DNA of 7,359 nucleotides from an uncultured Opitutaceae bacterium. GTDB lineage: Bacteria > Verrucomicrobiota > Verrucomicrobiia > Opitutales > Opitutaceae. Made by a program: the position numbers and the translations under genes. The stretch is from the NCBI GenBank assembly GCA_937128785.1, contig CAKZMS010000733.1:1-7359 (forward strand). Reading direction: 5' to 3'. Positions 1 to 6,588 of the stretch are shown one piece after another; the first letter of the stretch is position 1, and each line of letters opens with the position of its first letter. The notes under the pieces were generated by a model that was not told where the DNA came from, made no database searches, and worked only from the letters and a program-made list of their open reading frames with translations.

Positions 1-26
1 GCTGCTCCCCATCTGATACTCGCCTG

Positions 27-34
27 AACGTTTC
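27..34 (-). promoter_or_regulatory. Candidate LacI-family operator upstream of symporter (site A)
   Basis: Reading the minus strand, this is GAAACGTT, within context CCGGAAACGTTCAGG. The core AACGTT is a perfect palindrome with a central CG, the usual centre for LacI-family hinge-helix binding. It sits 30 nt before the symporter ATG. A weak -10-like GATACT lies at 15-20, so the site would fall at the transcription start, a classic repressor position; the matching -35 would be outside the window. The same octamer occurs upstream of lacI and the sulfatase. Binding by the local LacI protein is inferred. Confidence 0.5.
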
Positions 35-47
35 CGGTCGATCCGCC

Positions 48-64
48 ACCCCCTCTACCCCGCC
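48..64 (+). promoter_or_regulatory. Pyrimidine-rich start-codon leader (CCCTCTACCC type)
   Basis: CCCTCTACCC at 51-60, then CGCC, then the symporter ATG. There is no Shine-Dalgarno-like purine run. Nearly the same string, including the flanking CGCC and GCC, precedes the ATG at 6589. It could be an S1-type unstructured ribosome entry region, or a promoter element of a leaderless or short-leader transcript. Function is not known. Confidence 0.35.
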
Positions 65-1660
65 ATGATCACGTTTCTTTCTTTCCTTTTCTTCACCGGC
101 TTGGTTGCAGTCATCTCCTGGTGGCGGACGCGACGGGATGATCACGGCGATGCCAAAAGCTACTTCCTCGCCGGCAACAGCCTGCCTTGGTATGTCGTCG
201 CCGGTTCGTTGATGCTGACCAATCTTTCGACCGGGCAATTAATCGGTCTCAACGGCAGCGCCTATCTCAGTGGCACCGTCGTGATGGCGTTCGAAGTGGT
301 GGCGGCCATCGGCCTCGTGCTCATGGCCCTGTATTTCCTGCCGCGTTATTGGAAATCCGGCATCACCACCGTGCCGCAGTTTCTGGAACGACGCTTTGAT
401 GCGCCCACCCGGCGCATTCTCAGCGGCATGTTCCTGGTCTTTCTCGTCCTGAACTTCCTCCCCTTTGTATTGTATTCGGGAGCGTTGGGCATGAACGGAC
501 TTTTTGATGTGAAAGAAGTGCTGGGCGTCAGTGAGACAGCATCCATCTGGATTATGGTGTGGGTCATCGGCACGGCGGGAGCGTGCTATGCGATTTTTGG
601 CGGTCTGAAGGCAGTCGCCGTCTCGGACACCATCAACGGCATCGGGCTGATGGTCGGCGGACTGGCCATCCCGTTCCTGGGCCTACTGGCGTTGGGCGAC
701 GGCAGCATCTGGGCGGGACTGGATCAGATCATTAACAACCAAAACGACCGGATCAGCCCTATCGGCACGAGCGAATCCGCCGTGCCCGCTTCAACCCTGT
801 TCACCGGTGTGCTCCTGTTGAATATCTACTACTGGTGCACCAACCAAGCCATCGTGCAGCGCACGTTCGGCGCCAAGAGTCTGGCCGAGGGCCAAAAGGG
901 CGTGATCGCCGCCGCCTTCCTCAAACTACTCGGACCGCTCTACCTCGTCCTCCCGGGCATGATCGCCCTGGAGATGTTTGGTGACTCCCTCGGCAACGGG
1001 GATCGCGCTTATCCGCAGTTGGTCGCGGCCGTGCTCCCCCCCTACCTTGCCGGCACGTTTGGCGCCGTGATGTTCGGGGCGATTCTGAGCTCGTTCAACA
1101 GCGCCCTGCACAGCTGCTCCACCCTCTTTGGCTTGGATATCTACCAAGGGGTCATCAATCCCAAGGCCGACGGACGTCGCGTCGTATTCGTCGGCAAAAT
1201 CTTCGGCACCGCGTTGGCCATCTTTGCCATGTGTCTGGCTCCGGTAATCGCCAACGCCCCGGACGGACTCTTCATCCTGATGAAAAAACTGGGGGCCGTC
1301 TTCAACGTGCCCATCATCGCCGTCGTCGTCATGGCCATGACGACCCGGTCCGTGCCCGCCTCCGCCGCCAAGATCTCCCTCTTCATGGGGATGGCCACTT
1401 ACTGTGTCTTCACGTGGGTACTCGGTGAATCGCTCTTCGGCTACCAAATGCACTGGCTGCACTTTGCCGCGCTCAACTTCGCTTTTCTCTGCGTTTTCAT
1501 GGCGGTGATGGGTCGTCTCAAACCCAGCAATGTCGTCGTGCAGTTCGCCGAGGACCTCACCAGCAACAACACCGCCTGGGGCGCGGTGAAAGTTGCGAGT
1601 ACGATCGTGGTGTTGGGAACCGTCGGCCTCTACATCGGGCTCGACGTCATGGGATCATAG
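65..1660 (+). CDS. yidK: YidK-like sodium:solute symporter (SSS family)
   Basis: Inner-membrane secondary transporter of 531 residues, predicted to couple Na+ entry to uptake of a small solute. The protein shows about 13-14 hydrophobic segments (roughly 2-20, 42-60, 71-94, 117-138, 159-178, 185-208, 243-262, 279-303, 328-350, 372-395, 404-425, 433-455, 463-483, 509-528). The stretch around residues 339-355 (A339, S342, S343, then NSALHSCSTLF) matches the SSS helix that supplies the Na2 sodium site in vSGLT. Blocks such as YFLAGNSL (33-40), LMLTNLSTGQLIGL (49-62), LYSGAL (136-141), YWCTNQ.IVQR (256-266) and KSLAEGQKG (271-279) match E. coli YidK as I remember it; YidK is longer, with an extra C-terminal membrane segment missing here. 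ATG 65 is the first start after an in-frame TGA at 14-16. There is no purine-rich ribosome site, only a pyrimidine leader. Substrate is unknown; pairing with a YidJ-like sulfatase suggests a sulfated sugar or similar organosulfate. The stop codon overlaps the convergent phosphatase gene. Confidence 0.94.
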   Translation: MITFLSFLFFTGLVAVISWWRTRRDDHGDAKSYFLAGNSLPWYVVAGSLMLTNLSTGQLIGLNGSAYLSGTVVMAFEVVAAIGLVLMALYFLPRYWKSGITTVPQFLERRFDAPTRRILSGMFLVFLVLNFLPFVLYSGALGMNGLFDVKEVLGVSETASIWIMVWVIGTAGACYAIFGGLKAVAVSDTINGIGLMVGGLAIPFLGLLALGDGSIWAGLDQIINNQNDRISPIGTSESAVPASTLFTGVLLLNIYYWCTNQAIVQRTFGAKSLAEGQKGVIAAAFLKLLGPLYLVLPGMIALEMFGDSLGNGDRAYPQLVAAVLPPYLAGTFGAVMFGAILSSFNSALHSCSTLFGLDIYQGVINPKADGRRVVFVGKIFGTALAIFAMCLAPVIANAPDGLFILMKKLGAVFNVPIIAVVVMAMTTRSVPASAAKISLFMGMATYCVFTWVLGESLFGYQMHWLHFAALNFAFLCVFMAVMGRLKPSNVVVQFAEDLTSNNTAWGAVKVASTIVVLGTVGLYIGLDVMGS

Positions 1661-3574
1661 CTGGATCAGCAGCTGCGCCTGGGAATCAGCTGCGACCGCG
1701 GCGACGCCTTGGTAGACTTTGGCGTCCGGGCGCCCGGTGCCGACCCGGATCGTGTAGTTACCCGGCGCATACACCTTGGGTTGGTAGGTCCGGCCGTCGA
1801 CCCGCAGCGTATAAAGAATTTCGCCGGTGGATTCCCGGATGACCTGCACCACCGGATCCGTCACGCCGGCGAAGGTGAGCGTCGGCAGGTAGCGCACCGC
1901 CTTGCGACCGTCGTTGTCTTCCATCGCAAAGGTCAGCGGCCAGCCGGGATACTGCTCACTGTCGCCCTTGGTGGCATCGGCGAACCGCGGCCAGCATTCC
2001 ATCGTCGCGGTGCGGGTTGCTTTGTTGAAGCGCACCAAGCCGTAACCATCGGCGTAGTTGTCGGTGGGCAGACGCTCACGCTGGCGACTGATGAAGGTGT
2101 CGGGGTTGGCGTAGGCGAGCATCGAGATCTTATTGCCGAAGCCATCCTCATAGTCACCCGTCCACGGCAGCGGACTGCCTTCGACCGGATTGGGACCCGC
2201 CTTCTCATCCTCGGGCCACCACCAGCGGCCGTAGATGGTGTTGACGATGGCGGGATTCACAAAACTCACCGGTCCATCCCCCCAGTTCTCAATACCGTGT
2301 TTGGTGACCACGGAGATGTGTTGATCACCCGCCAAGTGAAAGGCCAAGCCACGACGCATTTCGGTCAGGGCGGCGTTGCGGCCCATCTGCGGCCAGCCGT
2401 TGCTGTCGAGATCAGCCAACAGCCGGTCCCGTTCGAAACCGTGCAGGTGAACGGCGCCGGCAAAGTTGGTTTGGGAAAGTACCACCTTCATCTCAGCGTC
2501 GGACCAATCCTGACTCCACTGGTGCAGGAAGGCGATCTGACGATCCCCCAACAGTTCCAGCTCAGGCAGATCGACGGCGTTCCGATCATACTTCGGATCG
2601 TTGATGTGGTCGGGTCGCGGGCCCATGTTGGGGATCTTGCCGTTGGGACCTGATTTGAATTTGCGGTCCTCGATGATGGCGAAGTCCACGCCGCCTACGT
2701 TGTAGCTCGTGTAGTAGACGCCGATGCCACGCGCGATGGGCGTGGGGTCAAACGCATCGGGCAAGTGCCAGGTTTGGCAACGTTCCACCATGTTTACGTA
2801 TTTGGCCGGAAAGAAATAGCCGCCGTCATTGCCCACCACCAAGGGGGCTTTGATCCCGCCTTCACCCCAGAGATTGGGCTGACCGATATCATGGTCATCG
2901 GGAATCGTGACGGTGGGACGGTCCCGGAGGACTTCGCGGAACTGTCTTCCCCAGAGCAACCAGGCCGCGGTGTGTTCGCGGTGGTCATAGGATTGGTCAC
3001 CGGCGAAGAAAAGGAGATCGGGATCCTGGCTGAGGATGTTGCGCACGATGTTGTCGCGATCACCGCGATCGTGACTCGAGTTGCAGGAAAGCGTAGCGAC
3101 GACGATCTCATCCTGGTCACGGGGGTTGGCCCGGATCGTTCCTTCGAAACTGGCACCATTGGGATGGACCACGCGGTAAGGCACCGACTGCGACTCATCC
3201 CAATCTTCCAAGCGGAAGTGAGCCGACCAACCCAACTCGTAGACCCCGGCGGTGACCGCCGTCTGCCAGGCGCCATCGCGCTTGAACTGCAGCGCCACCT
3301 CGCGCGCTTCGTCGGGTCGCAAGGGATAGAGTTGCGCGGTCATTTTCAGCGTCGCGTCGTCGACGGTGTAGAGGGCAAAGGCCACGACCTCATCCCGCGG
3401 AACCTTGACCATGTCCAACCAGGCATTGCGGCCGGTGTGTTCCTTATCCCACCACTCGCCGGTGCTGGCGGTTTCGAGTTGGATCCATTCGGGACCAAAC
3501 GGTTGGCTTTCGGCTCCGCGAGCGACCAGAGTCGAAAGCAGGGCGAGAAGAAGGTATGGCATTAGGGTCTTCAT
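1655..3574 (-). CDS. Secreted PhoD-like metallophosphatase
   Basis: Predicted exported phosphomonoesterase or phosphodiesterase of 639 residues. Residues 1-21 form a Sec signal peptide (MKTLMPYLLLALLSTLVARG, cleavage near A21). A beta-rich N-terminal domain spans about 25-150. The catalytic domain carries motifs that parallel the alkaline phosphatase D family: SCNSSHDRGD at 163-172 (PhoD has a metal-binding Cys in an ASC motif here), AGDQSYDH at 191-198 (compare GDYIYE), PDDHDIGQ at 225-232 (compare WDDHE) and AGDQHIS at 415-421 (compare GD.H.S). A small beta-sandwich-like domain, about 570-639, closes the protein. The motifs are clearly variant, so this is a divergent PhoD-like clade and the substrate cannot be named. 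The gene follows lacI by 54 nt on the same strand and has no obvious operator or terminator in that gap, so it is probably co-transcribed with lacI. The start lies at the signal peptide; M5 is a possible alternative. Confidence 0.85.
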   Translation of the reverse strand: MKTLMPYLLLALLSTLVARGAESQPFGPEWIQLETASTGEWWDKEHTGRNAWLDMVKVPRDEVVAFALYTVDDATLKMTAQLYPLRPDEAREVALQFKRDGAWQTAVTAGVYELGWSAHFRLEDWDESQSVPYRVVHPNGASFEGTIRANPRDQDEIVVATLSCNSSHDRGDRDNIVRNILSQDPDLLFFAGDQSYDHREHTAAWLLWGRQFREVLRDRPTVTIPDDHDIGQPNLWGEGGIKAPLVVGNDGGYFFPAKYVNMVERCQTWHLPDAFDPTPIARGIGVYYTSYNVGGVDFAIIEDRKFKSGPNGKIPNMGPRPDHINDPKYDRNAVDLPELELLGDRQIAFLHQWSQDWSDAEMKVVLSQTNFAGAVHLHGFERDRLLADLDSNGWPQMGRNAALTEMRRGLAFHLAGDQHISVVTKHGIENWGDGPVSFVNPAIVNTIYGRWWWPEDEKAGPNPVEGSPLPWTGDYEDGFGNKISMLAYANPDTFISRQRERLPTDNYADGYGLVRFNKATRTATMECWPRFADATKGDSEQYPGWPLTFAMEDNDGRKAVRYLPTLTFAGVTDPVVQVIRESTGEILYTLRVDGRTYQPKVYAPGNYTIRVGTGRPDAKVYQGVAAVAADSQAQLLIQL

Positions 3575-3628
3575 AGGGGCAAAAAAAGACAGGTTGTTGA
3601 AGTCATCCGCCGGGGCGAGCGCTTCGTT

Positions 3629-4711
3629 TTATTTCGTCGCTGAACCGATTGGCAGAAAGAACAACGGATCGACCACCGGGGCGGACAATTCGCGCACGGT
3701 GGGACCATCCTGCCAAGCGCAAGGCACACTCGTGGTGCGCGGATAAGCGGGGACGCCAAATTCATTCACTTGCAACGCAGACACCAACTGGTCGACGGCG
3801 ACCTCGGTGAGCATGCCGTTGAGGTAAGGCACGCCGGCTGCGCTCACCCCCTCCACCTCGAAGTGATCCAGAAACACGTAGCCGAGCGACTCGGCATCAA
3901 AGGCTTCGATCTCCTGCAGGAGCTCATACCAACGACCGCCATAGCCGATAATCGCATCGGGTTTGGTTTTGGTGCGCCACTTCTTGATCACCGCCTTTTC
4001 CGGCGGCCCCACGTAGGGTTCGATACGTTGGGATTTCGGAAAAGGTCGGCCGACATCCCAGAAGCCGGAGGTGATAAGGTCGCGGGCCCGGGAATCGGTT
4101 TCCTGCTCCAGCATGAGTCCGATCTTTTTGTAACCCCGGGCCGTGAGCTGCGCCATGGCCAGGTGGATATTGCGGTAGTGATCGATGACCACCCGATGCA
4201 TCGGCGGCTCAACCACGGAGTAACCGAGAGCGACCATGGCGAGCTTGTCGGGATTTATCGCAACCGCGCCGGTGACCTCGCGGTGAGGGCCGAACAAGGC
4301 CGCGCGAATGCCGCGGGCTTCAATGATTTTGCCCAACCGCTGTGGCGTAATGCCCTTCTCCTCCAACTCAAAGACTTCGATTCCGTAACCCCGTTCCTCG
4401 GCCCGTTTCTTGGCGTGTTGAATGGACGTGCGAATGTAGTGCTCCATGCCGGAGTCGGTTTTTTTGACCGGTAAGACAAAGGCCAGTACCTCGTGACCAT
4501 CGCTCAACGACTGCTGTTTGAGCAGCGCCATCAATTCGGAGACCCGCGCGTTGCGGCGGTAACCGAGTTCATCGGCGATTTTCTTAACGCGTTCGCGAGT
4601 CTTTTCGGGGATCGACGGATCGCCCCGCATAGCCATGGAAACAGCGCCCAAGGAGAGTCCGGCTTTCTCGGCTATCGCCCGGACACTTGCTGCGCTTCTT
4701 TTCTTGGCCAT
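3629..4711 (-). CDS. LacI-family transcriptional regulator
   Basis: DNA-binding regulator of 360 residues, the usual length for LacI/GalR proteins. Residues 7-30 form the helix-turn-helix (ASVRAIAEKAGLSLGAVSMA), followed by DPSIPEKTRERV and the hinge region YRRNARVSELMALLKQ (51-66). Residues 75 to about 345 look like the periplasmic-binding-protein-type effector domain (starting LAFVLPVKK, with the ARGYKKIGLM strand-turn at 191-200). The start was set at 4711 (MAKKRS) because the helix-turn-helix then begins at the normal distance; an in-frame ATG at 4747 would add 12 aromatic residues that family members do not usually have. It sits between the sulfatase (103-nt gap) and the phosphatase (54-nt gap), all on one strand. 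A GAAACGTT operator-like site lies 46 nt upstream of its start, suggesting autoregulation. The effector is unknown; the transporter or sulfatase substrate or product is the natural candidate. Confidence 0.93.
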   Translation of the reverse strand: MAKKRSAASVRAIAEKAGLSLGAVSMAMRGDPSIPEKTRERVKKIADELGYRRNARVSELMALLKQQSLSDGHEVLAFVLPVKKTDSGMEHYIRTSIQHAKKRAEERGYGIEVFELEEKGITPQRLGKIIEARGIRAALFGPHREVTGAVAINPDKLAMVALGYSVVEPPMHRVVIDHYRNIHLAMAQLTARGYKKIGLMLEQETDSRARDLITSGFWDVGRPFPKSQRIEPYVGPPEKAVIKKWRTKTKPDAIIGYGGRWYELLQEIEAFDAESLGYVFLDHFEVEGVSAAGVPYLNGMLTEVAVDQLVSALQVNEFGVPAYPRTTSVPCAWQDGPTVRELSAPVVDPLFFLPIGSATK

Positions 4712-4757
4712 GGGGGAGAAATAGCCCCAGCTTGGCCAAAAATGCAACGATGTTCTA

Positions 4758-4765
4758 AACGTTTC
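4758..4765 (-). promoter_or_regulatory. Candidate LacI-family operator upstream of lacI (site B)
   Basis: GAAACGTT on the minus strand, in context CAGTTGAAACGTTTAGAAC; this copy extends to the perfect 8-bp palindrome AAACGTTT (4757-4764). It lies in the 103-nt gap between the sulfatase stop and the lacI start, 46 nt before the lacI ATG. The overlapping TTGAAA (4762-4767) resembles a -35 box, and 17 nt further on is only a poor -10 (CATTTT, 4739-4744). If that promoter is real, the site overlaps it and predicts autorepression of lacI and the downstream phosphatase. Confidence 0.55.
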
Positions 4766-4814
4766 AACTGCGACCGACGTCGCGCCGAAACGAGCCGTCT
4801 AAAGCGATGACCTC

Positions 4815-6332
4815 CTAAACCTTATCGTAGACGAAGCGATCGATCACCTCGCCGGTGTCGTAGAGCAGACTGCGGGGATAGAACTTCTCGTCGAACGGCC
4901 GCGGGCGAGTCGGCCCTCCCCAGGAGGAGCGCCCGGTATCACGCCAGCTCCGGCGTCCCCAGTGCGGGCTGCGCAACACGTCGCGGGTTTCGCCCTGCCA
5001 AGCCAGAATGAGGTCGTGCAAGCGATCCCGCGTCGGTGCGAGGGAAGTGTCGTTGATGAGATTGTTAAGTTCGGCGGGGTCCGCCTCGAGGTCATACAAC
5101 TCATCCTGATCCATGAGATTGATCGCGAGTTTATAGCGACCATCGAACACCGCCCGGATGGGGCTGAACGCCCCGAAACCATCGTGATCAAGTTCGAAGC
5201 GATTGAATTCAATGAACACGTGCTCATGGGTCGCATGGCTGGGATCCTTGCACTGCTGGAGGAGTGACTTGCCTTGCAACAACGGCGGGCGCTCCACCTC
5301 AAAAAACTCCAGGAAGGTGGGGACCAAATCGATGTGCGAAACCGGAGCCTTCGATACCGCGCCCTCGGGGGACGCTTCGGGCCAGCGGGCGATGAAAGGA
5401 ATCCGGCAGATTTCGTCATACATGACCGGCCCCTTACCCGCCAAACGGTGGCTGTGAAACATGTCCCCGTGGTCACTCGTGTAGACGACAAACGAATCCG
5501 GCGTATGTGCGTCGATCGCCTGGATCACCCGCCCGACTTCGTAGTCACTGTAGCTGTTGCAGGCAAAATAGTTCGAGTTGCGATAAACCGGTCCGTTTTC
5601 GTCGCGAGACAACTCGGCATGCTTGTCCGATACGTGATGCGCCCACTCCCGTTGTGAGAGGGGTTTGGTCTCCAGAGGATCATCCCCGCTGGGTCCGAGA
5701 GGGAACTCGAAGTCGTCGAACGCACTGACAAACGGTTCGGGACAGATGAAGGGGTGATGCGGCTCATCGATCGAAACGATCAGGAAAAAGTCTTCGTCCT
5801 TGTGCTTCTCGATAAACGCTCGGGCACGATCCGCGATCCGGTGGGCGTGCGTGAAGTCTTCGGTGATCTCATGCTCGGCAACCTCAGCGGAACTCAGCAC
5901 TCGGCGCGAGAGGCTGCGGGCCTGGTCGTCCGGCAACGAATCGAGGTAGTTCCGGCCGTCGAACCAGTAGTCGGGGTCCCAGCCGTCCGGGCAGCGACCG
6001 TCCCCGAAATAATCGGAGCCGTCCAGGTGCCACTTACCAACATAGCCGGTCTTGACGCCCTCTTCGCGCAGCCGTTGGCCCAGGGTGGGCAGATCGAGAT
6101 GAGGAGCCTGGTCGTTGCCCAACACCCCGGTGGAGTGCGGGTAGAGGCCGGTCATGATCGCCGATCGTGCCGGTCCGCAGACGGGTGCACAGGTGTATCC
6201 GCGATCGAAGCGCACCCCTTGATCGGCGAGACGGTCGATATTCGGGGTACCCAGCGCCGGGTTGTTGGCGTAACAACCCACGCAATTGGCCCCTTGAGTA
6301 TCGATCAGGAAAAAAACAGCTTGGCGGGGCAT
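4815..6332 (-). CDS. yidJ: YidJ-like type I sulfatase, cytoplasmic
   Basis: Hydrolyses a sulfate ester using a formylglycine residue. The S1 sulfatase signature CGPARSAIMTG lies at 52-62: C52 is the residue to be converted, with P54 and R56 completing CxPxR. Other expected active-site residues are D11, K100 and H102 (VGKWHLDG), H192/H193 (DEPHHPF), D287 and H288 (TSDHGD) and K300 (AGKG). The first metal motif is D-T (11-12) where many sulfatases have D-D. Blocks such as VGKWHLDGSDYFG, WDPDYWFDG.NYL, DEPHHPF.CP, YTSDHGDM and PVSHIDLVPTF match E. coli YidJ as I remember it, and the length (505) is close to that protein (about 497). There is no signal peptide or lipobox, so it should act in the cytoplasm on an imported substrate. 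An in-frame TAA 21 nt upstream leaves 6332 as the first ATG. No maturase for formylglycine is in the window. Identity as a sulfatase is firm; the substrate is not known. Confidence 0.95.
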   Translation of the reverse strand: MPRQAVFFLIDTQGANCVGCYANNPALGTPNIDRLADQGVRFDRGYTCAPVCGPARSAIMTGLYPHSTGVLGNDQAPHLDLPTLGQRLREEGVKTGYVGKWHLDGSDYFGDGRCPDGWDPDYWFDGRNYLDSLPDDQARSLSRRVLSSAEVAEHEITEDFTHAHRIADRARAFIEKHKDEDFFLIVSIDEPHHPFICPEPFVSAFDDFEFPLGPSGDDPLETKPLSQREWAHHVSDKHAELSRDENGPVYRNSNYFACNSYSDYEVGRVIQAIDAHTPDSFVVYTSDHGDMFHSHRLAGKGPVMYDEICRIPFIARWPEASPEGAVSKAPVSHIDLVPTFLEFFEVERPPLLQGKSLLQQCKDPSHATHEHVFIEFNRFELDHDGFGAFSPIRAVFDGRYKLAINLMDQDELYDLEADPAELNNLINDTSLAPTRDRLHDLILAWQGETRDVLRSPHWGRRSWRDTGRSSWGGPTRPRPFDEKFYPRSLLYDTGEVIDRFVYDKV

Positions 6333-6360
6333 GGGGTAGGTCGAGCGGGGTTACCCGGCC

Positions 6361-6381
6361 GGATGCGCTTCGGTTGCATCC
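6361..6381. repeat. Inverted repeat in the sulfatase leader
   Basis: Perfect 6-bp arms GGATGC and GCATCC with a 9-nt loop (GCTTCGGTT on the + strand). The arms lie about 28 to 49 nt upstream of the sulfatase ATG, so the hairpin would be in its mRNA leader if transcription begins further up. On the sulfatase strand a T-run precedes rather than follows the hairpin, so it is not an intrinsic terminator. It may be a second regulator site, an mRNA structure or chance. Confidence 0.35.
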
Positions 6382-6438
6382 AAAAACGGGATCGCTACGA
6401 GACGATGGAACGAAATGGGTCACCACCTCCCTCCTCTT

Positions 6439-6446
6439 GAAACGTT
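6439..6446 (+). promoter_or_regulatory. Candidate LacI-family operator upstream of sulfatase (site C)
   Basis: GAAACGTT on the + strand, in context CTCTTGAAACGTTCGGTAA. It shares the 10-mer TTGAAACGTT with site B and the 9-mer GAAACGTTC with site A. It lies about 106 nt before the sulfatase ATG (6332) and about 140 nt before the divergent gene at 6589, so it could act on either. I see no convincing -35/-10 pair for the sulfatase nearby. Confidence 0.5.
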
Positions 6447-6567
6447 CGGTAACCACTAGCCCGGAGCGAGGGTGTTCATATGTCCGGAACGCCCATGGAT
6501 CTCTCCGGTCATTGCCGACAACACAATGCCGTTGATTTGGACTCCATTTTACGAATTCTGTTCACGC

Positions 6568-6588
6568 CTCCCCCCTCTACCCTGCCCT
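6568..6588 (+). promoter_or_regulatory. Pyrimidine-rich start-codon leader (CCCTCTACCC type), second copy
   Basis: CCCTCTACCC at 6573-6582, then TGCCCT, then ATG 6589. Aligned to the leader of the symporter it differs by one extra C and two substitutions over about 21 nt. TACCCT at 6578-6583 fits a loose TANNNT -10 placed about 6 nt before the ATG, which would allow a leaderless transcript. A separate weak TTGATT at 6532-6537 could instead be a -35 with ATTCTG (6555-6560). None of these is decisive. Confidence 0.35.

Larger units (their letters stand above)
6333..6588. other. Divergent intergenic region, sulfatase and exported protein
   Basis: 256 nt without a supported gene. It holds the inverted repeat, candidate operator C and the 6589 leader motif, and must contain promoters for both flanking genes. 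A short + strand reading frame from 6404 ends within 36 nt and has no support as a gene. No RNA gene or terminator was recognised. Confidence 0.7.

Noticed and set aside
926..1462. Minus-strand open frame inside the symporter
   Set aside because: The translation is a Gly/His/Asp-rich shadow of the membrane protein, and the symporter frame is intact throughout.
2779..2784. A fourth AACGTT palindrome inside the phosphatase gene
   Set aside because: It matches GAAACGTT at only seven of eight positions and lies in coding sequence well away from a start; it is likely chance.
1709..3565. Long + strand open frames opposite the phosphatase (1709-2653 and 2765-3565)
   Set aside because: They mirror the codon pattern of a clearly real gene with a signal peptide and phosphatase motifs. 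Their translations show no recognisable domains and have low-complexity, charged shadow-like composition.
4712..4747. Upstream ATG giving a 372-residue LacI protein
   Set aside because: The added residues (MHFWPSWGYFSP) are not LacI-like, and the helix-turn-helix is correctly placed from the ATG at 4711, which also has the pyrimidine leader directly before it.
4770..4783. GCGAC/GTCGC hairpin after the sulfatase gene as an intrinsic terminator
   Set aside because: The stem is only 5 bp and no U-run follows on the sulfatase strand; the operator-like site follows instead.
3770..6440. + strand open frames opposite lacI and the sulfatase (3770-4474, 4493-4810, 4962-5267, 5274-5657, 5754-6440)
   Set aside because: All are antisense to well-supported genes and are expected from GC-rich codon usage; none has a leader or motif support.
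6526..6588. Upstream in-frame ATG for the right-edge gene
   Set aside because: It would bury the signal peptide behind 21 residues and translate through the conserved CCCTCTACCC leader.
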